Source of the DNA: Austwickia sp.
GTDB lineage: Bacteria > Actinomycetota > Actinomycetes > Actinomycetales > Dermatophilaceae
Reading direction: 5' to 3'
Assembly: GCA_016699675.1 (NCBI GenBank)
Contig: CP064985.1
Coordinates: 3,224,001 to 3,288,000 of the forward strand
DNA: 64,000 nt
Shown piece after piece: positions 1 through 7,974 of the stretch (positions are counted from its first letter, which is position 1; every line of letters starts with the position of its first letter). The notes beneath the pieces were generated by a model, which worked only from the letters and a program-made list of their open reading frames with translations, was not told the origin of the DNA and did not search any database. The position numbers were made by a program, and so were the translations under genes.

Positions 1-612
1 ATCGTGATGTGGGTGGACACGCTGCGCCAGGAACTCGGCGACCGGGGCGCTGGGCACGCCGCGGAGGAGGGTCTGGACCACATCAGCGCGGCCACCGTGC
101 GCATGGACACCCTCCTCGGCGACCTGTTGGCCTACGCGTTGGCGCGGGACGGCAACCTCGTGGTGACCGAGTTCGATCTTCAGGCGCTCGTCGACGAGGT
201 CGTGGCAGCGCGGCTGCCTGCCGAGGCGACGCCGCCGACCATCCAGGCGGAGGTGCCCTTTCAGCTCCGCGGTGACCGCGCGTTGATTCGCCAGGTGGTC
301 GATAACGTGGTGGGGAACTCGCTGAAGTACACCGTGGAGGGGCACCCCGCCGAGATCGAGATCAGCGGCCAGCGCACCGCCTCCGGCTATCTGACGATGA
401 CGATCGCCGACCGCGGCATCGGGGTGCCCGTGGGGGAGGAGGCCTCGATCTTCGAGGAGTTCCACCGCGTCTCCGGGGCGGCTCGGCGCTACCCGGGCAC
501 CGGGCTGGGGCTGGCGATCTCTCGGCGGGTGGTCGAGCGGCACCACGGCTTCATCTCGGCTCGGCAGCGGCCCGGGGGAGGGACCTGCGTCGACATCACC
601 TTGCCGGGGTGA
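1..612 (+). CDS. Sensor histidine kinase, C-terminal part (5' end outside window)
   Basis: The frame is open from the first base, so this is the tail of a longer gene. What remains is the end of the dimerisation helix and a full HATPase_c domain: N box DNVVGNSLKYT (about residues 98-108), G1 box DRGIGVP and the G2/F region GTGLGLAISRRVVE near the C terminus. It would phosphorylate a response regulator encoded outside the window. No partner gene is seen downstream; prfB follows. The sensor region cannot be judged. Confidence 0.85.
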   Translation: MVMWVDTLRQELGDRGAGHAAEEGLDHISAATVRMDTLLGDLLAYALARDGNLVVTEFDLQALVDEVVAARLPAEATPPTIQAEVPFQLRGDRALIRQVVDNVVGNSLKYTVEGHPAEIEISGQRTASGYLTMTIADRGIGVPVGEEASIFEEFHRVSGAARRYPGTGLGLAISRRVVERHHGFISARQRPGGGTCVDITLPG

Positions 613-723
613 CGGCCCCGGGGAAGCCGGCTCCGCGACCGGGCCGGCGTGGCCCTGGGACCCCTGCTGACGTGGGTGAGCCCGGGCGGAGGGCTGCGCC
701 GCCCTGCCGTAGACTCGATCCTC

Positions 724-1848
724 GTGGCCACCGACTTTCCCGCCGAAATCAAAGACCTACGGGCGACGATGGCGTCGGTCCGTGAGGTCACCGACGTCGC
801 GAAGCTCAAGGCGCACATCGAGGATCTGGAGCGGCAGGCGAGCGCCCCGGATCTGTGGGACGACCAGGAGAACGCGCAGGCGGTGACGAGCCGGTTGTCC
901 CGGGCCAATGCGGAGCTGGAGCGGATCGAGGGCATGGATGCCCGCATCGACGATCTCGAGGCGCTGGTCGAGATGGGCCAGGAGGAGAACGACGCCGAGA
1001 CGATGGCCGAGGCGGAGACGGAACTGCGCGCGGCGCGTACGGCGGTCGGTGAGCTCGAGGTGCGCACATTGCTGGCGGGGGAGTACGACGAGCGCGAGGC
1101 GGTCATCACCATTCGGTCGGGCGCTGGCGGCGTCGACGCGGCGGACTTCGCCGAGATGTTGCTGCGGATGTATCTGCGCTGGGCGGAGCGGCACGGCTAC
1201 CCGACGGCGGTCCTCGACACCAGCTACGCGGAGGAGGCGGGCCTGAAGTCGGCGACGTTCGAGGTCAAGGTGCCGTACGCCTACGGCAACCTGTCCGTCG
1301 AGGCCGGCACCCACCGCCTGGTCCGGATCAGCCCGTTCGACAATCAGGGCCGCCGGCAGACGAGTTTCGCGGCAGTAGAGGTCATTCCGCTGATCGAGCA
1401 GACCGACTCGATCGAGATCCCGGAGAACGAGATCAAAGTGGATGTCTTCCGCAGTTCCGGCCCGGGCGGCCAGAGCGTCAACACGACGGACTCGGCGGTC
1501 CGGATGACGCACATCCCCACGGGCATCGTCGTCTCGATGCAGAACGAGAAGAGCCAGATCCAGAACCGGGCTGCGGCGCTGCGGGTGCTGCAGTCCCGCC
1601 TGTTGCTGAAGCGCCAGGAGGAAGAGGCCGCGGCCAAGAAGGCGCTGGCCGGCAACGTGAAGGGCGAGTGGGGTGACCAGATGCGCAGCTACGTCCTGCA
1701 CCCGTACCAGATGGTGAAGGACCTGCGGACCGAGTATGAGGTCGGCAACACCGCGGCGGTCTTCGACGGGGACATCGACGCGTTCTTGGAGGCGGGGATC
1801 CGCTGGAAGCGCTCGCTGGAGCGCGCCGAAGAAGGCAGCGAAGGCTAG
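724..1848 (+). CDS. prfB: Peptide chain release factor 2
   Basis: This protein recognises UGA and UAA stop codons and triggers peptide release in the ribosome. The GTG start at 724 (MATDFPAEIKDLR) matches the usual N terminus and gives 374 aa, about normal; the open frame extends upstream to 649 without family resemblance. The stop-codon recognition tripeptide SPF lies in VRISPFDNQGRR and the catalytic GGQ in GPGGQSVN. There is no in-frame UGA near codon 25, so the autoregulatory frameshift of many bacterial prfB genes is absent, as usual in actinobacteria. The 3' end is partly repeated downstream. Confidence 0.95.
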   Translation: MATDFPAEIKDLRATMASVREVTDVAKLKAHIEDLERQASAPDLWDDQENAQAVTSRLSRANAELERIEGMDARIDDLEALVEMGQEENDAETMAEAETELRAARTAVGELEVRTLLAGEYDEREAVITIRSGAGGVDAADFAEMLLRMYLRWAERHGYPTAVLDTSYAEEAGLKSATFEVKVPYAYGNLSVEAGTHRLVRISPFDNQGRRQTSFAAVEVIPLIEQTDSIEIPENEIKVDVFRSSGPGGQSVNTTDSAVRMTHIPTGIVVSMQNEKSQIQNRAAALRVLQSRLLLKRQEEEAAAKKALAGNVKGEWGDQMRSYVLHPYQMVKDLRTEYEVGNTAAVFDGDIDAFLEAGIRWKRSLERAEEGSEG

Positions 1849-1941
1849 GACCAGCGCAGCGCGGGCCGGGCCGCAGCGGAGTTCGAGAAGCGCGACCAGG
1901 AGCGCACGAGCGCGTCGAAGAAGGCAGCGAAGGCTTAGGAC
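1828..1941 (+). repeat. Direct repeat of the prfB 3' end
   Basis: The last 24 bases around the prfB stop (1828-1851) recur at 1917-1941 with a single inserted T, so the second copy ends CTTAG rather than CTAG. The spacing is 89 bp. The part between also resembles the gene's Lys/Arg/Glu-rich tail in composition, suggesting a small tandem duplication or an extended ancestral C terminus. Confidence 0.7.
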
Positions 1942-2330
1942 GGGCGGCGGCTGACTGAGACCTTGCTCACGTTGCAGACTCGTGAGTAGCGGTTGGCTCA
2001 TGCGGCTGACCTCCACGAACGATGATGGAGGGGTGAGCGCGAAGACATCGGGCAGTGTCCCGTCAGCATGGCCGTCGTTTCTCCTGAGCCCCGCGGAGGA
2101 GGCTCCTGAGGTGACGGCCCACCAGATCGAGAGTCTTGGCGGGAAGGTGCCGATCGGGGCGAAGACGCCTGCGGCGCGTCCGACGACGGCGCCGCAGGCG
2201 TCGCCCCGGACGGCTTCGCCTGCCCACGCCTGATCGGCGGGACGGTGAGCTGGCCCACACGAGAGGTGGGTCACGCGGGGCGCATCAGCCCCTTTGTTAC
2301 TGGCGCGTAGAGATTTCGATCACGGACCTC
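1942..2330. other. Intergenic region with a strong hairpin
   Basis: No convincing gene is seen between prfB and the next CDS. The clearest structure is a perfect 14-bp stem, 2164-2177 pairing with 2189-2202 (arm GACGCCTGCGGCGC), with an 11-nt loop. No T-run follows it, so it is terminator-like but not a classic intrinsic terminator. Confidence 0.6.
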
Positions 2331-2353
2331 TGATCAGCATAAATAACTGATCA
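2331..2353. promoter_or_regulatory. Inverted repeat, possible operator or promoter
   Basis: TGATCAG at 2331-2337 and CTGATCA at 2347-2353 are perfect 7-bp inverted arms around an unusually AT-rich centre (CATAAATAA). The site lies 20 bp before the ATG of the following gene, a position fitting a regulator site overlapping the promoter. The regulator is unknown. Confidence 0.4.
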
Positions 2354-2373
2354 CTCCGGACGATGCTAAGGGC

Positions 2374-3348
2374 ATGAGCCTCATCGACCTGGGTTCGGCC
2401 ATTGACCAGAGCGTCCACCTGCGGTTGCGCACGGTCGAGATCAGAGACCACAGCGCCCCCGCCGCCACCGGCATCCCGACCATCGTCGTCGCGCCCTTCG
2501 TGGGCCACGCGACCACGATCGCCGATCATGACGCGGGGCACAGCCTGATGGCGGTGTTGCGCGCGGCGGGCGTGGGGCCGCTGTACCTGACGAGCTGGCG
2601 CTCGGCCACGCCCGACATGGCGGACCTGGGGATCGAGAACTACCTCGAGGATCTCCTCGTCTGTCTGGACGACCTCGGCGGCCGGGCGAACCTCGTCGGC
2701 TTGGGCCTGGGCGGGTGGATGTGCGCCTTGCTGGCGGCGCGGTTCCCCGAGCGGGTCAACGCGCTGGTGCTCGCCGGGACGCCCGTCGACGGCGAAGCGG
2801 TCGACGGGCCGATGGGCCGGTTGGTCGTGCGCACTCCGCTGTCGACCCACCAGTCGCTGGTGCGCGCCGGCCGGGGCGTGCTCCCGGGTGAGTTCCTGTT
2901 CGACGCCTGGCCCGGCCTGGACCCCGCGGAGGTGGGCCTGGCCCCGCAGCCCGACCTCTGGGACGACCTGGCGGAGGCGGAGCGGCGCCGGCAGGGGCGG
3001 GACTTCGCCACCTGGGACGACGAGACCCCGGACCTTCCCGGACGGCTCTACCTGGAGGCGATCGAGCACCTCTCGCTGCGCAGCGAGTTCGCGCACGGCG
3101 GGTTCCCGGTGCTGGGCCGGCCGGCGGACCCGAAGGCCATCACCTGTCCGCTGTACCTCCTGGCCGGCGACGCCGACGCGTTCGTGCCGCCGGAGCAGGT
3201 CTTCGCGGCGGCGCGGCTGTTCGGGACGCCGAAGGACGCCGTACGTCGGGAGCTCGTGGCCGCCGGACACGTGGGGCTGTTCATGGGCTGCACCAGCCTG
3301 GCGCAGACCTGGCCACGCGTGGGCGCCTGGCTGGCGGACCTCTCCTGA
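2374..3348 (+). CDS. Alpha/beta-hydrolase of PHA synthase/depolymerase type, nucleophile position altered
   Basis: A 324-aa protein with an alpha/beta-hydrolase layout most like the C-terminal half of polyhydroxyalkanoate synthases and depolymerases: strand-turn-helix region LVGLGLGGWMCALLAARFPERV (about residues 106-127, the equivalent of the PHA synthase lipase box), an acid-loop region LAGDADAFVPPEQV, and a late histidine in GHVGLF. In the family the nucleophile elbow reads G-x-C-x-G or G-x-S-x-G; here it reads GLGLGG, with Gly at the nucleophile position. The fold assignment is fairly safe; activity is doubtful. It may be a non-catalytic polymer-binding relative or use another residue. 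It stands alone. Confidence 0.6.
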   Translation: MSLIDLGSAIDQSVHLRLRTVEIRDHSAPAATGIPTIVVAPFVGHATTIADHDAGHSLMAVLRAAGVGPLYLTSWRSATPDMADLGIENYLEDLLVCLDDLGGRANLVGLGLGGWMCALLAARFPERVNALVLAGTPVDGEAVDGPMGRLVVRTPLSTHQSLVRAGRGVLPGEFLFDAWPGLDPAEVGLAPQPDLWDDLAEAERRRQGRDFATWDDETPDLPGRLYLEAIEHLSLRSEFAHGGFPVLGRPADPKAITCPLYLLAGDADAFVPPEQVFAAARLFGTPKDAVRRELVAAGHVGLFMGCTSLAQTWPRVGAWLADLS

Positions 3349-3428
3349 CGGCCATCCCGGCGCGCGGTCGCGCCCGACGCGCGTCGTGCCGGCGCTGACG
3401 CGCCCTCCTGGCGTGGCACCCTGGGGGC

Positions 3429-3704
3429 ATGGGATGGGCTGAGCTGTTCGGGGGCGGATCGGGGACGAGCGGTGCGGCGGTGGCCGACCTGCGGCGTCGG
3501 GTGGCGACGTTGGAGGCACAGGTGGACGCCCTGGCCCACGCCAGTGGCGTGGATCTGACGAGACTGCCTGTCCCCGCCGTGGTCTCCCCGCGGGTCCGCC
3601 AGCTCGCGCTGAGGGCAAGGAGATCAAGGCGATCAAGGTCCACCGAGGAGACCGGGCTGGGGCTGGCCGAGGCCAAGGCGGACGTCGACGGCATCACCCG
3701 CTGA
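3429..3704 (+). CDS. Small coiled-coil protein with ribosomal L7/L12 C-terminal-like end (frame disturbed)
   Basis: A 91-aa product: glycine-rich start, a short coiled coil (LRRRVATLEAQVDAL, residues 19-33), then TGLGLAEAKADVD at the end, which is the signature of the L7/L12 C-terminal domain. The expected stretch just before it is missing in this frame, which gives an Arg/Ser run, but is present in the neighbouring frame at 3614-3646 (GKEIKAIKVHR). Two compensating indels in the gene, or in the assembly, explain this. The family is small L7/L12-like proteins of actinobacteria; the function is unknown. Confidence 0.5.
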   Translation: MGWAELFGGGSGTSGAAVADLRRRVATLEAQVDALAHASGVDLTRLPVPAVVSPRVRQLALRARRSRRSRSTEETGLGLAEAKADVDGITR

Positions 3705-3720
3705 CCCCGCACGACACGCG

Positions 3721-3756
3721 AACGGGGGCGTCCGGCCGAAGCCGAACGCCCCCGTT
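3721..3756. terminator. Bidirectional terminator between converging genes
   Basis: Perfect 11-bp arms (AACGGGGGCGT at 3721-3731 and ACGCCCCCGTT at 3746-3756) close around an inner GGC-CGAA-GCC hairpin. It sits between the plus-strand small gene and the end of the minus-strand transcarboxylase operon and could serve both. Confidence 0.8.
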
Positions 3757-3809
3757 GCCCGGTGCCGATCGGTGCCTAGCCGATCCGGCACCAACTCATG
3801 CCTGTCGCG

Positions 3810-4172
3810 TCAGGCCCACTCGAGCAGGACCTGGCCGCCCTGGACGGCCTCACCGACGGAGACGTCCACGGCGGAGACCGTGCCGTCGGCCGGCGCCGTG
3901 ATCTCGGTTTCCATCTTCATGGCTTCCAGCACCATCAGGGTCTGGCCGGACTTCACCGCCTCACCCTCCTTCACCAGGATCTTCACGACCGTCCCGGCGA
4001 GCGGCGCCGTCAGCCCGTTGCGGGCGTCGGCGGTGGCCTTGGCCGCCGTCGGCGTGACGCCATAGGCCGAGGTGCTGCCGATCATGATGGCGCCGAGGGT
4101 GGGGGCGGGCTCCTCCTCGACCTCGACATTCACGTCGTAGTCGATGCCGTTCACCGTCACCTTGAGCTTCAT
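3810..4172 (-). CDS. Methylmalonyl-CoA carboxyltransferase 1.3S biotin carrier subunit
   Basis: A 120-aa biotin carrier protein. The start MKLKVTVNG is near-identical to the Propionibacterium transcarboxylase 1.3S subunit. A flexible Ala/Thr linker follows, then a biotinyl domain with the biotinylation lysine in EAMKMETEI (about residue 87). It carries carboxybiotin between the 12S and 5S subunits. It is the last gene of the minus-strand operon 5S-12S-small protein-1.3S, 12 bp after the small gene. A carrier for a sodium-pumping decarboxylase is the alternative, but no membrane beta subunit is encoded nearby. Confidence 0.9.
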   Translation of the reverse strand: MKLKVTVNGIDYDVNVEVEEEPAPTLGAIMIGSTSAYGVTPTAAKATADARNGLTAPLAGTVVKILVKEGEAVKSGQTLMVLEAMKMETEITAPADGTVSAVDVSVGEAVQGGQVLLEWA

Positions 4173-4184
4173 GTCCCTACCCTT

Positions 4185-4469
4185 CTACCAAGTCTGGCCG
4201 TGCGAGATGTGGTGCGATTGCTGCACGTCCGTGCGGCCCATGGAGGCCCACGAGTTGCTGCGGCGACGCACGTGCACCTGCTTGACCTTGGCCCGGTGGC
4301 CGAGGTAGGCCGCGCAGGCGGCGCTGATGGCGAGGAGCACGTCCTCCGGGAGGTCACCCGGCGGGTGGAACTGGTTGATGTGCTTCTCAAGCTGGTCGAC
4401 CCGTGCGGTCAGCTTCTCGATGGCCTCGAGCAGCTGCGCGACCGGGACGTCGGGTCCGGTGTCGCTCAT
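4185..4469 (-). CDS. Small transcarboxylase-operon protein (carboxylase epsilon/OadG-like end)
   Basis: A 94-aa protein with a predicted coiled coil (LLEAIEKLTARVDQLEKHI, residues 13-31) followed by PEDVLLAISAACAAYLGHRAKVKQV. This AISAA-AYLG-K pattern is shared with the small epsilon-type or OadG-like partners of acyl-CoA carboxylases and decarboxylases. Its place between the 12S and 1.3S genes suggests a subunit or assembly factor of the same complex. No transmembrane helix is visible, unlike true OadG. Confidence 0.6.
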   Translation of the reverse strand: MSDTGPDVPVAQLLEAIEKLTARVDQLEKHINQFHPPGDLPEDVLLAISAACAAYLGHRAKVKQVHVRRRSNSWASMGRTDVQQSHHISHGQTW

Positions 4470-4500
4470 GAAGTTCCTTCCTGGTCTGCTCTGGCGATCG

Positions 4501-6060
4501 TCACAGCGGGATGAGGCCGTGCTTCTTGGCGGGCCGCATGTCGCGCTTGGTCAGCAGCACCTCGAGGGCGCGCGCAATGTACAACCGCGTCTCGGCGGGC
4601 TCGATGACGTCGTCGACGTAGCCGCGGGCCGCGGAGACGTACGGCGTGCTGAACGCGTTGCGGTAGAGGTCGATGAGCTCCTGCCGCTTGGCCGCCGGGT
4701 CGTCGGCCGCGGCGATCTCCTTGCGGAAGACCACGCCCGCGGCGCCCTCTGCGCCCATTACCGCGATCTCCGCGCTCGGCCAGGCATAGACCCGGTCGGC
4801 GTGTAGATCCTTGGAACACATGGCGATGTACGCGCCGCCGTACGCCTTGCGCAGCACGACGGTGATCTTCGGGACGGTCGCCGCGGAGTAGGCGAACAGC
4901 AGCTTCGCGCCGTGCCGGATGATGCCGCCGTACTCCTGCTGCGTGCCCGGCATGAAGCCCGGTACGTCGACCAGGGTGACCAACGGAATGTTGAAGGCGT
5001 TGCAGAATCGCACGAAGCGCGCCGACTTGTCGGAGGCGTTGATGTCCAGCACGCCGGACATCTGGTTGCACTGGTTGGCGATGAACCCGACGACGTTGCC
5101 GGCGATGCGGCCGAAGCCGATGACGATGTTCATCGCGTAGCCGGCCTGCACCTCCAGGAAGTCCCCGGCATCGGCCAGCTTCACGATGATGTCGCGGACG
5201 TCGTAGGCCTTCTTCGGGTCGTCCGGGATGATGTCGTTCAGCGACTCGTCCGGGTCGACCTCGTCGTGGCCGGGCACGAACGGCGGGTCCTCGGTGTTGT
5301 TGCTCGGCAGGAAGCTGAGCAGCTTCTTGGCGATGAGGAGGGCCTGCTCGTCGGTCTCGGCGACGAAGTGCGTCACCCCGGAGCGGACCATGTGCGCCAT
5401 GGGGCCGCCAAGGTCTTCGCCGGTGACGACCTCGCCGGTCACCGACTTGATGACGTCCGGGCCGGTGATGAACATCCGCGCCGCGTTGGTCTGGATGATG
5501 AAGTCGGTCAGCGCGGGGGAGTAGACCGCACCACCGGCGCAGGGGCCCATGATGATCGAGATCTGCGGGCAGACCCCGGAGAGCATGACGTTCTCGTAGA
5601 ACACCTTGCCGTAGCCGGACAGGGAGTCCACGCCCTCCTGCACCCGGGCGCCGCCGGAGTCGTTGATGCACACGAATGGCGTGCCGATCTCCAGGGCCGC
5701 GTGCTGGGCCTTGCTCACCTTGGTGTTGTGCATCTCGCCGGCGGAGCCGCCCGCGACGGAGAAGTCCTGGCTGGCGAAGTGGATCGGGCGACCCAGCACG
5801 TTGCCACACCCGGTGACCACGCCGTCCGCCGGCATGACCGCCTTGTCCATGCCGAACATCGTGGTGCGGTGCTCGGCGAAGAGCCCGATCTCCTCCATCG
5901 TGCCGGGGTCGAGCAGCTCGGCGAGACGCTCGCGCGCCGTGAGCTTGCCCGACTCGTGCTGCTTCTCGTGGCGCGCCGCGCCGCCGCCGGCCTCGAGTTT
6001 GGCGCGCCGCTCGCGGAGCTCCGCGATGCGATCGGCCATCGTCTTCGGCTTGTCTGCCAT
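4501..6060 (-). CDS. Methylmalonyl-CoA carboxyltransferase 12S subunit
   Basis: A 519-aa carboxyltransferase of the acyl-CoA carboxylase beta family (crotonase-like double domain). It transfers CO2 between methylmalonyl-CoA and carrier biotin, giving propionyl-CoA. The N terminus MADKPKTMADRIAELRERRAKLE, the acyl-CoA-binding region with SGGARVQEG (about residues 153-161) and the biotin-side region with GFMPGTQQE are as expected. The length is close to that of the Propionibacterium 12S subunit. It lies 33 bp after the 5S gene. With a 5S partner instead of a biotin carboxylase, the transcarboxylase assignment is better than propionyl-CoA carboxylase. Confidence 0.9.
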   Translation of the reverse strand: MADKPKTMADRIAELRERRAKLEAGGGAARHEKQHESGKLTARERLAELLDPGTMEEIGLFAEHRTTMFGMDKAVMPADGVVTGCGNVLGRPIHFASQDFSVAGGSAGEMHNTKVSKAQHAALEIGTPFVCINDSGGARVQEGVDSLSGYGKVFYENVMLSGVCPQISIIMGPCAGGAVYSPALTDFIIQTNAARMFITGPDVIKSVTGEVVTGEDLGGPMAHMVRSGVTHFVAETDEQALLIAKKLLSFLPSNNTEDPPFVPGHDEVDPDESLNDIIPDDPKKAYDVRDIIVKLADAGDFLEVQAGYAMNIVIGFGRIAGNVVGFIANQCNQMSGVLDINASDKSARFVRFCNAFNIPLVTLVDVPGFMPGTQQEYGGIIRHGAKLLFAYSAATVPKITVVLRKAYGGAYIAMCSKDLHADRVYAWPSAEIAVMGAEGAAGVVFRKEIAAADDPAAKRQELIDLYRNAFSTPYVSAARGYVDDVIEPAETRLYIARALEVLLTKRDMRPAKKHGLIPL

Positions 6061-6093
6061 ATCGGCCGTCCTCCTTGTGGTCTCGGACCGGGC

Positions 6094-7599
6094 TCAGGCC
6101 GGCTTGACGGCGACGCTGTGCGTGCGCCCGTCGACGGTCACGTCGTAGCGGATCGGGGCGCGCACCGGACCCGACTTGCCGTCGCTCATCGCGGCCAGCT
6201 TCTCGGCCTCCACCTCGGCGGGATCCTTGGCCACCGACTTGGGGCCCTCGGGCCGGGTCTTGAAGAACCCCGGCGCGACCTTGGGGAACATCGCGTAGGT
6301 GAGCACGTCCTCGTCGGTGCCGTTGAAGCCCTCGACCTCCGCGGCTTCCTTCTTCAGGGTCTCGAACTCGGCGGGGATGAGGTCCGCGGGCCGCTGCTCG
6401 ATCGGCTCCTTGCCGGTCTGCTCCTTGGCCTTGGCGACGACCTCCGGGTCGTAGTCGCCGATGTTGTGGCCGTAGTAACCCAGCATCAGGTCCGCGAACT
6501 CGGCGGTGAGCACCTTGTAGGGGCCCATGAGCACGTTGAACACGGCCTGGGTGCCGACGATCTGGCTGGACGGCGTCACCAGCGGCGGGTAGCCGGAGGC
6601 CTTGCGGACGTTCGGGACTTCTTCGAGGACCTCGCGCAGCTTGTCGCCGGCGCCCTGCTGCTTGAGCTGGGACTCCATGTTGGAGATCATCCCGCCGGGG
6701 ATCTGGCTGTCGAAGATGTCGGTGTCGACGGAGAAGGCGCTCATGAACTGCGCGTACTTCGGCTTGACGACCGCGAAGTGGTCGCGCACCTTGCGCAGCA
6801 GGGCCTTGTCGAGATCGGCGCTGTAGTCGGTGCCCTCCAGCATCTCCTGGAGCGACTCGGTCGGGTTGTGGCCCGGGCCCAGCGACATGGAGCTGATGGC
6901 CGTGTCGACGACGTCGGCGCCGGCCTCGATCGCGCGCCACAGGGACACGAGCGTGACGCCCGTGGTGGCGTGGCAGTGGATGTTGATCTGCATGTCCGGC
7001 ATCTCGGCCTTGATGGCCTTGACGATGTCGTACGCCGGCTGGGGCTTCAGGAGCGCCGCCATGTCCTTCAGGGCCAGGGACTCCGCGCCCATGTCGCGCA
7101 GCTGCCGGGCCAGCTGCACGTAGCCCTCCGTGGTGTGCAGCGGGGATGTGGTGTAGCAGATGGTGCCCTGCGCGTGCTTGCCGGACTTCTTCACGGCGGC
7201 CATGGCGCGCTCGAGGTTGCGCGGGTCGTTCAGGGCGTCGAAGACCCGGAAGACGTCCATGCCGTTCTCGGCGGCCTTCTCGACGAAGTGGTCGACGACG
7301 TCGTCGGCGTAGTGCCGGTAGCCGAGCAGGTTCTGGCCGCGCAGCAACATCTGCAAGCGCGAGTTGGGCATGAGCTTGCGGAACGTCCGCAGGCGCTCCC
7401 AGGGATCCTCGTTGAGGAATCGGATGCAGGAATCGAACGTGGCGCCGCCCCAGCACTCCACGCTCCAGAAGCCGGCCTTGTCGATGTCCGCGCATGCGTC
7501 GACCATGTCCTCCATGGCCATCCGGGTGGCCATGAGGCTCTGGTGCGCGTCCCGGAGGGCGAGCTCTGTCACACCGATCTGTCGCGTCATGGGGCTCAT
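6094..7599 (-). CDS. Methylmalonyl-CoA carboxyltransferase 5S subunit
   Basis: A 501-aa pyruvate/oxaloacetate carboxyltransferase. It moves CO2 from carboxybiotin to pyruvate to make oxaloacetate, using a TIM barrel with a bound metal. LRDAHQSLMATRM (metal-binding Asp), CWGGATFDSC, and the later INIHCHATTG (metal His pair) are intact. The end (VTVDGRTHSVAVKPA) matches the 5S subunit of Propionibacterium, and there is no biotinyl domain, unlike pyruvate carboxylase. The start at 7599 (MSPMTRQIGVTELALRD) is chosen; an in-frame ATG at 7590 is equally possible. It is the first gene of the operon. Confidence 0.9.
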   Translation of the reverse strand: MSPMTRQIGVTELALRDAHQSLMATRMAMEDMVDACADIDKAGFWSVECWGGATFDSCIRFLNEDPWERLRTFRKLMPNSRLQMLLRGQNLLGYRHYADDVVDHFVEKAAENGMDVFRVFDALNDPRNLERAMAAVKKSGKHAQGTICYTTSPLHTTEGYVQLARQLRDMGAESLALKDMAALLKPQPAYDIVKAIKAEMPDMQINIHCHATTGVTLVSLWRAIEAGADVVDTAISSMSLGPGHNPTESLQEMLEGTDYSADLDKALLRKVRDHFAVVKPKYAQFMSAFSVDTDIFDSQIPGGMISNMESQLKQQGAGDKLREVLEEVPNVRKASGYPPLVTPSSQIVGTQAVFNVLMGPYKVLTAEFADLMLGYYGHNIGDYDPEVVAKAKEQTGKEPIEQRPADLIPAEFETLKKEAAEVEGFNGTDEDVLTYAMFPKVAPGFFKTRPEGPKSVAKDPAEVEAEKLAAMSDGKSGPVRAPIRYDVTVDGRTHSVAVKPA

Positions 7600-7974
7600 C
7601 CAACCATGGGCGCCCCGTCGGTTTCGACGGCTGCGGGGAAACAAGGACGAACGTCTTCGTTTGTCGAGGTATGGATCCCGGTCTTCGAACAGATCGGCTC
7701 GCCATCTGGGATCTGCCCGCCGGGATCGGGGGCGCCGGCCGTCGGGCCGGCCCGGGCCGCAACGCCGCTGGGACCTGGGGTTACCGCAGCGCGTGAGATC
7801 GCGCCGTAGGCTGGCGATCGAGCACCACGGGGCCGAAGGCGGTCGCCCGGACCCGGGGCCGTGCGGTCTCCCGGCGTACCGCGGCACCCGCCACGCACCT
7901 GACACCGACCCAGGCCCCGACGCAGGAACCCGGCCACGCACCCGAGAACGGACCCACGAGGACTAGCTGAACGC
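7600..7974. promoter_or_regulatory. Divergent intergenic region between transcarboxylase operon and ftsE
   Basis: 375 bp with no convincing gene. It must hold the promoters of both the minus-strand transcarboxylase operon and the plus-strand ftsEX operon. A hairpin with arms GACGAACG (7646-7653) and CGTTTGTC (7658-7665) and a TCTT loop lies within 70 bp of the 5S start and would be in its leader or operator. No clear -10/-35 pair was recognised. Confidence 0.5.

Noticed and set aside
724..800. Programmed frameshift in prfB
   Set aside because: The frame is continuous and no in-frame UGA with a Shine-Dalgarno-like slip site is present.
1942..2330. Small ORFs in the 1.9-2.3 kb gap
   Set aside because: Several overlapping short frames exist on both strands, but none has a ribosome site plus a recognisable or balanced protein composition.
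4466..7762. A 1098-codon minus-strand frame and a 965-codon plus-strand frame over the transcarboxylase operon
   Set aside because: They run out of frame with, or antisense to, the 12S and 5S genes, which are recognised with confidence; their products show only composition-driven residues.
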